The position numbers and the translations under genes are program-made. The notes under the pieces were generated by a model that was not told the DNA's origin, did not search any database, and worked only from the letters and a program-made list of their open reading frames with translations. From Blastomyces gilchristii SLH14081 (lineage: Eukaryota > Ascomycota > Eurotiomycetes > Onygenales > Ajellomycetaceae), in NCBI RefSeq assembly GCF_000003855.2, contig NW_003101665.1, positions 186,001 through 250,000 on the forward strand: a stretch of 64,000 bases of DNA, given 5' to 3'. Shown here one piece after another: positions 22,166 through 34,173 of this stretch. Position 1 is the first letter of the stretch, and every line of letters begins with the position of its first letter.

Positions 22166-24650
22166 TCTGATAGCATGTCTAAAAACTGGTGAGAAGCATA
22201 GACTTCATCAGAGTGTGATAATTCTGTCTATAAAGCAATTCATAGTTATCATGTCAGTGTGATTCTAAAATATCTCAACAGATAGTGTATAAAGAAGTGA
22301 TAAGCAGAAGAGCATCTGATTGATACTTCTCTACTTATTGAAGAAAAACTTCACACTCAGATAAATATCATATATATGAACAGATGAGATGTGAGAAAAG
22401 AAATAAGAGCAGTGAATCAGATTCAAAGAAGACTGCTCTCTACTTAGAAGAATAAAAGAAAGATAGTCATCACTGAAGTTATATAATAATAACAGAAAAC
22501 AGAAATCAGAAATCATATAATAATATAATAATAGATATTATATAATCAATGAGAAATCACTGAAATAAACATCTTTTCTAATTATTATGAATAACATTCT
22601 TCTCTGCTATCTGAACTGAAAGATATACAGAATCTCTCAGAGAATTTACTTAAAGTAGTAAGAAAAATAACTGAGATCACTAAATCAGAAGTGAAACTCT
22701 GTATATATATAAGAATTCTAAATAAGATTAAGACCTTGTGTACACAGTGACAGACTGAGATGAAAGTTAAGCAGTAATTAATATTTATTATAAATCAAGC
22801 ATTTACTATAAAGAGCTTCACTGACACAATTGTCATTATTAATAAGAATAGAGAAAACCAGGTTGTAGATCTACAGTGAGAAATTGAATATTTACACAGA
22901 CAGATAATTACACTGAATCTGAACATCTTATTATAATTATTTATAATCTCTTCAGAAGTATACATATTATCTGAGATCACTGTGCAGAATGAGAATCTGA
23001 ATATAAAATATATCAAGCTGAAAGATCTGCTGAAGTCACTGAGCTTTAATAACAACTAACAAAATGATGCTGTAATCAGCTGACTAAGTCAGATGTGATT
23101 ATATTATCAGATTAAATGTGAACTTATAGATAGACAGTTAATGAAATTTCAACAAGTCTTAAGATCTACTATGTTTCTACATAAAAAAGCAAAGTTATTA
23201 TGAATAACTTATAAAAAGATAAATCTCACAGACTTAGAGTGATATTCATTCTTATAAATATGAAATGAGTTTTTCAAATGAATCTTGTATAACTTTGAGA
23301 AAGTGAATATATGAGATAAGTATTATGAATACTTTACTGAGTGTAAACAAGTGAGTAATCTTATATTATACTTTACACACTTCAGTTTAAACTATCTCAC
23401 ATTGAATAAAGAGCTTTTAACAACTTTTTATTTACAGATCTTCATTCATGATCTTACACCTGAGTTGAGAGCAGAATGAAAATGCTTAATCTCATAATCA
23501 GATACAGTGAAAGAAGTATACAATATTCTTATTATACAGGAACAAGTGAGTCAATTGCAACAGAAAATACTGCAATCAAGTATATCTCAGTGAAGAACAG
23601 ATAATCAGACTTCTACAATATAAGTTATATATTCAGATGTGATGAATCTAGATTTAAATGTCACTATTAAAGCACTGAATTCTCTGAAAAAGAAATTCTC
23701 TGAGTGAAAATCTTGATATTATAAGTATTGAGCTTACTTCAACTGCAGACATTAAAATCATGATGTAAAAGATTACACACAGTATACACAGTCAAGAGAG
23801 TCAAAAAACTAGCAGAATCAGTGAGCTCAGAGACACTCACTGATATTCTATGAAAAGTTCTCAAAGTGAAAGAGATGTCTGTGTTAGATAACTCACTGAA
23901 TTCTGTAAATGTAAAGAGAAAGCAGGCTTCTCATTAAGATACAGATGAGAATGAAGTAAATGCTTATCTCAATATCTTGAGATCTGAAATGTTAATATAT
24001 AGAGATCACTTGAGTAAGAATTGAGTGATAGCTGTAAAAGTATTAACAGACATAGAAGCTTCTATATAATATATTGATAATTATATAATTTGAAGACTAA
24101 AAGAGATTCACTGAGTGAAGAATTCTCAATATGTAAGATTGTCTAATAATTAATATTTAGTATCATCTGCAAGAGTAAGAGTTTTCTTGCACTTCAGAGA
24201 ATAATCTTACTATATTTAAGTGCAAAAGCTGCAGAACATGAAATACAATCTTATTCTCAGACTCAATTGATTTCAAAGATTCAATTCACAGATTCAATAA
24301 TATACATGCTATATACAGTTAACTGATAGAAAGAAAACAGTTCATACAATTCTATCAACTGATATGAGAAGAACATTTCACATCTCTGATATAGAAGAGT
24401 TAAATCTGCTTACACATTAACAAGTAAAGAGAATGATTTACAAGATCTCATTCAAAAGCATTCTGTATATCATATGAGACTCAGAAGCAGAGAAAACTGA
24501 GATAAAGAATATATAGAAGAGTAAGTGTATGAAGAAACTTCTGAAGAAGTATAAGAAGATCTTCTGAACAGATCTTTTACTGAAATTACTGCTGAAACAA
24601 GAATTTATACATGAGATTAACACAGAGAACATAAAATCAGTCAATCAAAA
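22166..24650 (+). pseudogene. gag: gag and protease region of G3-a
   Basis: One frame from about 23040 to 23800 reads as gag with scattered stops: a hydrophobic capsid-like segment (YTHFSLNYLT then ELRAE-x-K, about 23370-23490), VKEVYNILIIQEQVSQLQQ (about 23508-23560), and then a Cys/His stretch YYKY-x-AYFNCRH-x-NHD at about 23715-23770 that looks like a decayed zinc knuckle. The first 900 bp (22166-23040) are too damaged to read. The protease region up to 24650 shows no clear active site. Products would be the particle protein and its maturation enzyme. Confidence 0.6.
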
Positions 24651-25574
24651 TGTGTACTCTCTGTCACAAATACATCTTAAAGAACAGAAGTGTTAGATCA
24701 CAGATCTTCTAGAATATAGTCTTATATAATTCTCATTAAGTATGTGAGACTTTCCAGTTCTATTTATGAAAAAGACAGATAAGAAGTGATAGATGTGTAT
24801 CAATTATCAAGCACTTAATAAGCTTACAATGAAGAATGAATACTCATTATCACAGATTCAACATCAGTTGAATACAGTTGAAAATGCCTGATATCTATTG
24901 AAGATCAATCTTCTCTCAGAATATTAACACATGTGTATAGATGAACTATCAGTATTATAAACTGTATTTAATATACAATGAGAGAAGTTTGAATTTCTGA
25001 TAATATTATTCAATCGGATAAATGTGCCTGTCATCTTTTAAACAATGATAAATATAATTCTTTATAAACAGAATGAAATCTTATATCTTATATATCTGAA
25101 TAACATTCTAGTCTTCTCAAACTTATATAATGAATATCGGAAGTATCTTGATAAAGTGCTTATAACTCTGACAGAGTATAAGCTCTACATTAAATTAACA
25201 AAGTATGTGTTTGAAATGAAAGAGTTAAAGTGTGTAGAATATGTAGTAAGTGATGACTGTATACATCTCATCTGAGAGAAATTGAATGTTATAGTGAATT
25301 GACTGCAGCTGAGAAATGTACACTATATATAACAGTTTCTTAAGTTAGTCTCATATTACTGCAGATTCATCAAGAATTTCACATGAATATCTGTATCACT
25401 CTCAGATCTCTTAAGAGAAATAGATACAAATCTGCAAAAGAAGAAGTTTTATTCAATTATCTGAAATACTGCATGTGAAGAGGCCTTTCTCACACTGAGA
25501 AAACATATAACAATATTCTCAGTGTTTATTTAATCAGATCATGATAAACCTTTCTACATTGAGATAGATACATT
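24651..25574 (+). pseudogene. pol: Reverse transcriptase and start of RNase H, G3-a
   Basis: SPVLFMKK, MCINYQALNKLT and LSQIQHQL (about 24750-24860) are fingers and palm motifs of Ty3/gypsy reverse transcriptase. The catalytic box is YLNNILVFS at about 25091-25120: both Asp residues of YLDD are now Asn, a G-to-A change in each. A 76-codon open piece (25045-25275) is the surviving palm and thumb segment. The RNase H frame is cut at 25574 by G2-a, whose TAAAT target duplication flanks the break, and resumes at 39580. Confidence 0.85.
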
Positions 25575-25579
25575 TAAAT

Positions 25580-25837
25580 TGTAAGAAATCCCGCTTCTTG
25601 CGGATTCTTTACTTCTATTTCTATCTCTCATGTAACTAATAGAGTTAGCAGCTCTTGGCTACACACAACTATATAGACTGAAGTTTGTGAATACTATTCA
25701 TAACTCAGCTTGAATGCTATTATACATTTAATGTCTATATTTTATCTTTCTACTGTGAATACTTCTAGTAGTTAACAGTATATATTATGTCAAGCTGCAA
25801 ACATCTGAATAATTGTCTGCAAGCTCTTATTCTTACA
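25580..25837 (+). repeat. 5' LTR of G2-a
   Basis: 258 bp, TGTAAGAAAT to TTCTTACA. A TATATAG box lies at about 25672. The segment CTCAGCTTGAA at 25704-25714 pairs at 10 of 11 positions with TTCAAGCTCAG at 25839-25849 just inside the element, a candidate self-priming pair weaker than that of G1. Confidence 0.9.
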
Positions 25838-25869
25838 TTTCAAGCTCAGTCAGTCAGCAATTGTCTGTT

Positions 25870-27600
25870 ATGACTGAAAGAACTAGAAACTTGCATGCTT
25901 CAATCTCTGTGAACTCTACTGCAGACACTCAGAAGCAGTCATCTGAATTATGAATAACTTCTATAAAAGAAGTTTCAGAGAATTTATCAATTACTTACAG
26001 AATATTATTCTCTGTATCTGTGACAGAGAAACTCTTCAGACTCATGAATAAATCAATCTCAGTAAAGAACATTCTTGAGCATCTTTTACAGAATTAAGCT
26101 ATTTTTCTACAAGAAATGCTTACTGTCTGTAAACATTCTCAAATCAAGTCTCTAAACATAATTTTCAGAGACATCTATAAACTGAAAAGAAACTTTCTTA
26201 AGCTGTGATCACTTAAAGCCACTTACTGAATCACAATCTATAAAAGCTTTTATAAGTTTGTATTTGAAATTGACTTACAAGCCTGACTGTGTGATATGAA
26301 AGATAAAGAAGCTGTTATCTATATAATGACAGATCTCTACTACATTGAAGTCAAGAACTGGCTGAATTATCTAGAGAATGATTATAAGAGATTTCACTGA
26401 TCTGTTCTCAAGATCTATTTAGAGAATAAGTTAAGAGACTCTGTGAGCTGAACAGAGAATATCTGAACTGTGATCATCAATATTAGAAAAAGAGATAAGA
26501 AATCTGATAAAGACTACTCACAGTGCTTTATAAAATTATGATATAAATTAAGATCTGTGAAAACAGAGCTCTGAAACAAGATCTGAATGATGATATTTAT
26601 AAAGAGACTGAATAAAGATATGTAGAATAAGCTTATTAAGCAAGACTCTAAGTTCTTAGTTCTGAAGAAACTAATGACTCTCATTCATCACTTACAGATC
26701 ACTGTGAGAGTCATAGACTTACAGAGAGTGAATCACTGATCAGCTCTGTGAGAATCAGAATAACTAGACTGACCGTGTGACCGTGTCTGAGATCAGAACC
26801 AGATTTTTTGATAGTCTCATTATCAATTTAACTGATTTCATTACACAGTTTTAACATTAGATAGTAGTCTTATACTGTCTCAGTGAGACTTACTGTCTAC
26901 TCTTATCACATTTTTTAAATGAGACTATGATTTTCACTTCTTAATTTAAATTATTTTTATTGCTTTAAATAACTTTAAATCTCATTTGAGTGTTATCAAA
27001 AAGTGTTACTTTTTAAAAAATTAAAAATAGTCTAAAAAAACCTTAAAATGTCTAAAAATAGTAACTTTATGCCAAGAATGAGACTAAATGAAATTAAATG
27101 AGATCACTTTCTCATTTTTTTCAAGTCATGATTTCATTTTCAGATCTGATATATAGTCACTTTGCATGTTTTTTTAATGACTAGTCTCAGCGGGATTCAT
27201 ACCAAGAAATGTATGAGACCAGACCAAATGAGATCAAACATGAAATTCATAGTACCGGCGGCCAGTCTAAGAATAACAGAGAACAGATTTATTAGAAAAA
27301 GTTAATAAGATATAGAGAGATTTGTGTCTGACTACTGAGTAGAGAGAAAGAGCTTTATAAGCTTCTGTAAACAGAGTGTATAACAGAGAGATTAAGAAAA
27401 AGAGTCTCTGCTTCATCTGTTCTAAATCAGAATATCTCTGTATTAACTGTCTGAATAAATTAAAACAGAAATTTAAGAAGTTATAGACAGAGCCAGTAAC
27501 AGTCTTCTTAAGAGTCTTAAAACTGATATCTGAATCTGTTACTTCTCTGATAAAAATGCTTACTTATGAGAAGAGATCACACTGTGATACTGCTACTCTG
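25870..27600 (+). pseudogene. gag: gag of G2-a, interrupted by a MITE
   Basis: Start taken at ATG 25870. The frame is coherent with scattered TGA/TAA to 26756, continues after the MITE at 27278, and fades by about 27600. It contains a long helical region (LLQN, FRDIYKLKRNFLKL, then FYKFVFEIDLQ) and an INIRKRDKKSDKDYSQCFIKL segment. No zinc knuckle is obvious, though Ser-Ala-Ser-Ser-Val followed by a possible Cys-x2-Cys lies near 27410-27450. The second copy reads the same across the empty MITE site at about 57430. Confidence 0.65.
26765..27269 (+). mobile_element. hAT-type MITE, copy 4, inside G2-a gag
   Basis: 505 bp, TAGACTGACCGTGTGACCG to CGGCGGCCAGTCTA, flanked by identical AGAATAAC (26757-26764, 27270-27277). 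The G2-b copy has one uninterrupted AGAATAAC at about 57433. Confidence 0.95.
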
Positions 27601-27944
27601 CAAGTATGAGTATTGATAAACTCAGAATCTCAGGTCACTGTAGTGTCTCTAAAGCTTGTGAAGTGAATAAGCTGAATTATAAAAACTGAGAATCTGCTCT
27701 TATAATAAGCAGAGCATGAGAACTCAGACCTGAGAGCTGAAAGACTTATGAGAGTCATCTTTGAATTGCAAGATTTCTCTGAAATCTGAAGAAGATTTAC
27801 AGAAACTGTAATTATTATGAACATCACAGATGATATATACTTGAGACTTGTATGACTTTAAAGACATAATTCACATATAGCTGTTCATGAGTCAGGTTTA
27901 TACTTCTGATCAGTGTTGACAGACTTACTTATAAAGATAGAATC
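27601..27944 (+). pseudogene. pol: Aspartic protease of G2-a
   Basis: INSESQVTVVSLKLV at about 27614-27660 corresponds to the retroviral protease motif (usually DSGAQVTVVS): Asp has become Asn and Gly has become Glu or Ser, all by G-to-A. The frame runs on in good condition (FELQDFSEI, VIIMNITDDIYLRL, RHNSHIAVHESGLYF) up to the G1-b insertion at 27944 and resumes at 34174. Confidence 0.7.
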
Positions 27945-28254
27945 TGTGGCGGGCTGCGCCCGATCAATCATATAGACTATTCCGTTACACTCCACAGATT
28001 CCAACCGCTTCATTCTCGAACGCGTACACTCCGATTCTCGGCCATTCTCGATCGCCGATCCTCGGCCATCACAAACATGTATAGATTCTTCCGCCCCGAA
28101 GCTCCACTGCATACATCATCACATACATGTATAAATATTCACTTCAATCACTGATTCTCACACTTTCTCTTTCTTTTTCTTCTCTAATGTTTTTCTCTTT
28201 GTTATATAAGACCTATCAATATAATACTGATCTATTCAGCGTAGGCCTCTTACA
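27945..28254 (+). repeat. 5' LTR of G1-b, least mutated LTR of the family
   Basis: 310 bp, TGTGGCGGGCTGCGCCCG to CTCTTACA. Comparing it with its partner at 33859-34168 shows the mutation pattern directly: CGCCCG became CACCTG, TTCCG became TTTCA and CTCCAC became CTTCAC, while CA steps are mostly unchanged. Confidence 0.9.
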
Positions 28255-28267
28255 CTAGAAAAACATT
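28186..28267 (+). promoter_or_regulatory. Self-priming pair of G1-b
   Basis: AGAAAAACATT at 28257-28267, starting 3 nt inside the LTR end, is the exact reverse complement of AATGTTTTTCT at 28186-28196. Spacing and position equal those in G1-a, where one LTR base and its partner in the primer site are both different. Confidence 0.7.
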
Positions 28268-28531
28268 CATTATCTTCTCATTAGAAATAATTATTCATTG
28301 AGAGATATCTGAATGTGTAATGATGTGTAAGAAATAGAGAAACAGTCAAACAGTTAAGCAGACACCAAGTTCTCAGATAGAAGCTTGCTTGCCAGTTACT
28401 CTGGCCTTATAATAAGATCTTATAAGAGAATATCAGTGAAAGACTCAAGAGTTCTGACACTCAGATGTATGAGATATTCATACAATTACACTTTTTCAAG
28501 ATTTCATAGATATTATACACTCAATGAATGA

Positions 28532-29700
28532 CATGTCTAACAACAATATGAGAGAACTCTTGAGTGTGAGTATAGAAGTAATATTACAGTGACTCTGAGC
28601 AATGTTGAAATTACAACAGCAACAGATAGCAGACATGCATACAACTCAATAACTTCAATATGAAGAGATTCAATAATTAACTTATATGATTTTAACATCT
28701 ACAGAATTAAATACAAAATCACTGAAAGAATGCTTAAATGCTCTCATATATTTTAATACTTCTGACCTCACTCTCTACTCATTATGAAGGATGAAAATGC
28801 TTGTGAAACTGAGAATAGATGAAGATGTCATTGATTTATTAATCAATTAAGATTGATATATCAATGAATGATTGAAGAATTGCATAAAACAGAAATTTCA
28901 CTCATGAATGAAAGCATGTGAATCAGCATTGTGAATATCTGACAATATTATCAAATATCTTGATATTCTATTCTGAGACACTGCCATGCAACAGAAAGTA
29001 TTAGATTGATTACAGAGTGTCTGACAGAGAAACACTTCTCTTACAACATTCATCCCTGACTTCAATATCAAGATCTTAGAAGTAGATGATCAATCTTGAG
29101 AGAATTGAATAAAGATTAGCATGCTTAAGAAGACATTAACTTTCAAACTCTTACAGATTCTTATAAGTGTAAATAAAGACTCAACTTATGAAGACTTCTG
29201 CACACAGCTTCAGACATTGAATGACTGTCTTATCAAGCTCAAGAGTATACAGAACAGTGGCAGAAGATATTATATCTCAGTCACTCATACATCTGCACTA
29301 AAGAACAGCAATGATGCAGATATCATGAACTGAATAGATTCAAATGTCTATACACAAGTAAGAGTTTCCACTGTTTGAACAGGCTTCTGAGTCTCTGAGA
29401 TCACTTCTGAAGAAGTCACTGATTAATGTCAACATGAAGTGTGCATTAACTTTAACTGATCAGAACACATCACTTTCAACTGCTGATTAATCTATGTGCC
29501 TTCACACTTGAGAGAAAGATCAGTATCTTCTTGTTTAAAGAATGAATCAGCACCTGTCCGCGTCAATCATGATATATTAGAGAAAGATTCAGAAGATAAC
29601 TATGAGAATGTCTCAGTGAAACAGGAACAAGATTAGCTTCTGTTCAAATTCACAAACAGAAGCTTGAAGAGGTCAGATAACAATGATTTGAAGAGAAAAT
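28532..29700 (+). pseudogene. gag: gag of G1-b
   Basis: ATG 28532 with the same opening residues as G1-a. A 70-codon open piece at 29121-29333 is the surviving middle of gag. The zinc knuckle at about 29442-29485 keeps the first Cys, the His and the last Cys; the second Cys position reads Phe. Confidence 0.7.
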
Positions 29701-32700
29701 GACAATGAATATAATTCTTGTATCTACTGTGATTGATAATATATATAATACGAAAGTCATGATAGACAGTGATCTATATTACTATGCAATGATAAAATCT
29801 TCAGTTGTAAGATATTATAATCTTCAGTGTATTCTCTTATCAAAACCCTGACTTCTTGCAGAATTTGATGATTCAAAAGATGTTTGTACCTGTTATATAG
29901 TAAAACTAAACATAGATGTGAGAGAACATCAATGTGAAGATGTCTACACATATGAGATTGATAATCTTGATTATAATCTTATGTTAGAACTTGTCTGACT
30001 ATCTGAATTAGACTGACCGTGTGACCGTGTCTGGAACCAGAAACAGATTTTTTGATAGTCTCATTATCAATTCGACTGATCTCATTACACAGTTTTAACA
30101 TTAGATAGTAGTTTCATACTGTTTCAGTGGGACTTACTGTCTACTCTTGTCACATTTTCCAAATGAGATCATGATTTCCACTTCTCAATTTAAATTATTT
30201 TTATTGCTTTAAATGACCTTAAATCTCATTTGAGCATTACCAAAAAGTGTTACTTTTACAAAAATTAAAAATAGTCTAAAAAAAACCTTAAAATGTCTAA
30301 AAATAGTAACTTTATGCCAAGAATGAAACTAAATGGAACCAAATGAGATCACTTTCTTATTTTTTTCAAGTCATGGTTTCATTTTAAGATCTGATATATA
30401 GTCACTTTGCATGTTTTTTTAATGGCTAGTCCCAGCAGGATTCACACCAAGAAATGAATGAAACCAGATCAAATGGAATCAAATGTGAAATTCATGATCC
30501 CGGCGGCCAGTCTAATCTGAATAAGGCATCTTATTGAATGCTTGAAACAGGAGCTTGATATTCTCTAACAATGATAGAATTCACAAAGATGATATTCACA
30601 AGACTATGAACCTTACACAGATCTCTGCCAATGCTTACAAAATACTCTGAAAAAGAAGTCATCATCAAAACTGCTGACAGAGTTGCTAACAAGATTGCTG
30701 ACAGCAGAATCATGTGTCAATCTATTCCATCAGTCTGACTGATATCAAAAAGGCTCTAGAAAAGTTATTCTGTGTTACAATAACAGATTCTCATACAAAA
30801 CTCTCTTAATAATATTATGAATATCTAGATGTCTTCTGACAAGATAATAATGCTACAGATCTATCTCTCTTATGAGGTTCAGAAGTGAATCACAGTATCA
30901 AGTTGAAAAAGAAGAATGATAAGAACTCTGAATTATTATAAGACTCTCTTTATAACATGTTCTGAGATGAACTCCTTCTTCTTAAAAAGACACTCAATAA
31001 TCTGTTAAATAAAGAATTCATACATGTTAGTAACTCTTTCACTGCAGCCTCTATTCTCTTTGCAAAGAAATCAGATAAAGAACTCTGATTCTGTGTGCAT
31101 TATTGAGAATTGAACAGAGTAATAAAGAAGAACTGTTATTCTTTATCTCTTATCAATGAAACTCTAGCTTATATTGAATAAGTTTAATAGTTTACAAAGT
31201 TAGATGTTATTACTGCATTTTATAAGATCTGCATTACTGAAGAAGATGAGTGACTTAGAGTATTCTGAATATAATATAATTTCTTTGAATAAGTAGTTAC
31301 ACTCTTTGAACTGATCAATACTCTCAGTACATTTCAGAAGTATATCAACTGAGCACTCTGAGACTTTCTTGATGAATTTGCATTCACTTATCTAGATGAC
31401 ATTCTCATCTTCACTGATGAATTCAGAAAGAAACATCAAGAGTATGTATGAAGAGTATTACAATGACTATAAGAAGCAGAACTATCAATTGATATTGATA
31501 AGTATGATTTTGAAGTCAAGAGTATCAAATATCTGAGTCTTATGATAGAAGCTGATAAGGAGATTTGAATGAATTCTGAGAAAGCCTTCATCATTCTTGA
31601 ATGAGAAGCTCTGTGTACTGTGAAAGATATATGAAGCTTTATCAGATTTGCTAACTTCTATCAGTGATTTATATGAAACTTCTCAGATATCACAAGATTA
31701 CTTACAGAACTCATCAAGAAGAACTCAGTATTTCAGTGATTAGTGAATACTGAAGCTGTATTCACACAGATAAAGAAGATATTCATCAACATCTCTCTGC
31801 TAATAATATTTAACTCTGATTATAAAACAGTTGTTAAAGCTGATTTCTCTGACTATGTGACAGAAGAAGTGATATTGTAATATGATGATGAAGATATTCT
31901 ATGATTATATGTCTTCATATCTAAGAAACTAAGTCCTGCTGAATACAATTATGAGATCTATGATAATGAACTTCTTGTGATTATATACTGTCTAGAAGAA
32001 AGAGACTCTGAACTCTGAAATATGTCTGAATTTAAGATAATCACAGATTATAAGAATCTCAAGCACTTTATAATCATCTGTAAACTCACTGAATAACAGA
32101 TGTGATGATCTGAATTTCTAAGCTGCTTTCATTTTATAATACACTACTGCCTTGACAGTCAGAACTCAATGACAGATACTCTCTTGTAATGAGAACAAGA
32201 TATACTGTTTAATATAATAGATATGCACTGAATGAACTGAGAACACTGACTCTTAGATCTGAAGATATTGATTGACTAAGATAGAACAACTCATGACACT
32301 ATATATACTTCTCTGATTAGAACACACTCTCTCTGAACTATCACTGACACTGATATCTTGACTTCTCTCAAATCTACACTCAATGAATTATGATATGCAA
32401 CAGCTTAAACTGATGAACTTCTTTAAGTACTCACTGAAGTAGTATGTTAAGAAGCATTCTGATTTCTCTCAGAACTATGTATAAGAACTGATATCTCAGA
32501 ATGCTCAATTAATGATAATAATACTCTGCAGTTCTGTGAATAATGTTAAGTCTTCTACTCTGAACTCTTATACACTCAGATAATGAAAGAGATGTATAAT
32601 TCATGTATAACTAATTACTCAGGTCATAAACAATTGTATTAAATAATCTCTTGAGAGTTCTACTGATCTGAGATATTAAACAGCATCAGATATTTTATTT

Positions 32701-33858
32701 GAAACTGTAACTGTTATTCTTTCATTATCTTGTAAAAGAACTGTAGAAAAGATCTACTGAAATCACTTAATATCTCTGATAGAATTTGATAAGATGTGAT
32801 AATTAACTTTGCTATTAATCTCTCTGAGAGTAAGAATTGTAGAAACATTCTGATCATCATAAACTGATTAAGCAAAGATATAATATTGAAATCTGATAAT
32901 AAGATAAATACTGAATAAGTCACTGAAGCTTTTCTACAGAGCTCATTCTATCAGATACATAAATTACTGAGATTTATAGTATTGAATTAAGACTGTCAAT
33001 TTGTGAGTACTCTCTGAACAAGAATCTGTCAAGTTCTCAAGATTACACACTGTCTGTTAACTGTCTATCACTCTGAGACTGATAATATGTTAGAATGAAT
33101 AATTCAGACTGTAAAGAATTATCTCTGCAAGTTCTGCAATCACTTATAAGATGATTGACATAACCTGCTTCTACATACAGAGGTTGCTATCAATGAATGA
33201 GATGCTGTTTTAACAGATATAAGTCTATTCTTTCTTACATATAGTTATCACATAAAAGTGTTGAATCTTCTAGAGATTATACAGTTTATATCAAATCTTC
33301 ACAGTCTGATTCAGATTGCTGATAATATAGTAATGAAGCTCTGAGATATCTGTGACTGAGCAGAGATCTTCATAATAACTGTGAAACAAGATTAAGAGAA
33401 TTAAATCAATGTTCACTGAGACTCTATCAAACAATATAAGATAGAAGACTTGATATGATTGAATCTTAAGAATATATGAATCATATATTCATCTTATACA
33501 CTGAATTACTGCTATATCAAGTATAAAGTAATAGAAGTTCTAGATAGTTATAACTATTATCTTGATATATCATCAGAGATTCATAATATCTTTTATACAA
33601 GCTTGCTTCACTGTGCTGTCACTGATCTGTTCTCTTCTTAACTGACTTCTGACTGACAGCTGTCAGGTATCATAGAAGAAGATAATAAGCTTGAGTGAGA
33701 GATTGAGAATATTCTTGATAAGAGACTCTGCAGCTGCAGCTGACAATATCTTGTGAAATGAGTCAGCTATGATCAACTGATCTGAACATCAAGTTCTGTG
33801 TTATCTGAAAACAGCAGCTCTGAACTGATGAGAACTGCTTCTGAAAGAAGAGGACTAA
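29701..33858 (+). pseudogene. pol: pol and chromodomain of G1-b, interrupted by a MITE
   Basis: The protease active site MIDSD lies at about 29758-29772. After the MITE (30009-30514) the frame resumes: reverse transcriptase about 30960-31560 with TYLDD at about 31386-31400 intact; RNase H about 31800-32200 ([34 protein letters not shown]); integrase about 32690-33380 with an H-x-C-x2-H/C zinc end, Asp in DVIINFAINLS and Glu region before TVKNYL; chromodomain about 33660-33780 (IENILDKRL then YLVK-x-VSY). A purine run GAAAGAAGAGGA precedes the 3' LTR. Stops are mainly TGA. Confidence 0.85.
30009..30514 (+). mobile_element. hAT-type MITE, copy 5, inside G1-b
   Basis: 506 bp, TAGACTGACCGTGTGACCG to CGGCGGCCAGTCTA, flanked by identical ATCTGAAT (30001-30008, 30515-30522). 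G1-a has the uninterrupted ATCTGAAT at about 7411. This is the deepest level of the nest. Confidence 0.95.
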
Positions 33859-34168
33859 TGTGGCGGGCTGCACCTGATCAATCATATAGACTATTTCATT
33901 ACACTTCACAGATTTCAACTGCTTCATTCTTGAACATGTATGCTTTGATTCTCGGCCATTCTCGATCACCGATCCTCAGCCATCATAAACATGTATAGAT
34001 TCTTCTGCCCCGAAGCTCCACTGCATACACCATCACATACACATATAAATATCCACTTCAATCACTGATTCTTGCACTTTCTCTTTCTTTTCCTTCTCTA
34101 ATGTTTTTCTCTTTATTATATAAGACCTATCAATATAATACTGATCTATTCGGCGTAGGCCTCTTACA
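33859..34168 (+). repeat. 3' LTR of G1-b
   Basis: 310 bp. It carries clearly more C-to-T and G-to-A change than the 5' LTR of the same element, so decay was uneven along one insertion. Confidence 0.9.
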
Positions 34169-34173
34169 GAATC

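Larger units (their letters stand above)
27945..34168 (+). mobile_element. Chromovirus family G1, copy G1-b, nested in G2-a
   Basis: Flanked by identical 5-bp duplications GAATC (27940-27944, 34169-34173); G2-b has the uninterrupted site at about 58107. It is 6224 bp, of which 514 are a MITE plus its duplication, leaving 5.7 kb like the other G1 copies. Gene order and motifs match G1-a. It is the least damaged G1 copy: its 5' LTR keeps most CpG and GG/CC. Confidence 0.95.

Noticed and set aside
22795..23055. 86-codon minus-strand frame as a gene, and similar frames at 24438-24644 and 22331-22516
   Set aside because: They are shadows of the G3-a gag region, whose plus-strand frame carries the recognisable gag motifs.
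26765..27269. A transposase gene inside the MITE
   Set aside because: All frames in the five copies are short and not shared; the elements are non-coding.
27885..28112. Minus-strand open frame of 75 codons, and similar ones at 33763-33998
   Set aside because: They lie within the G1 LTR and recur in several LTR copies only because the LTR is GC-richer there; no coding signature.
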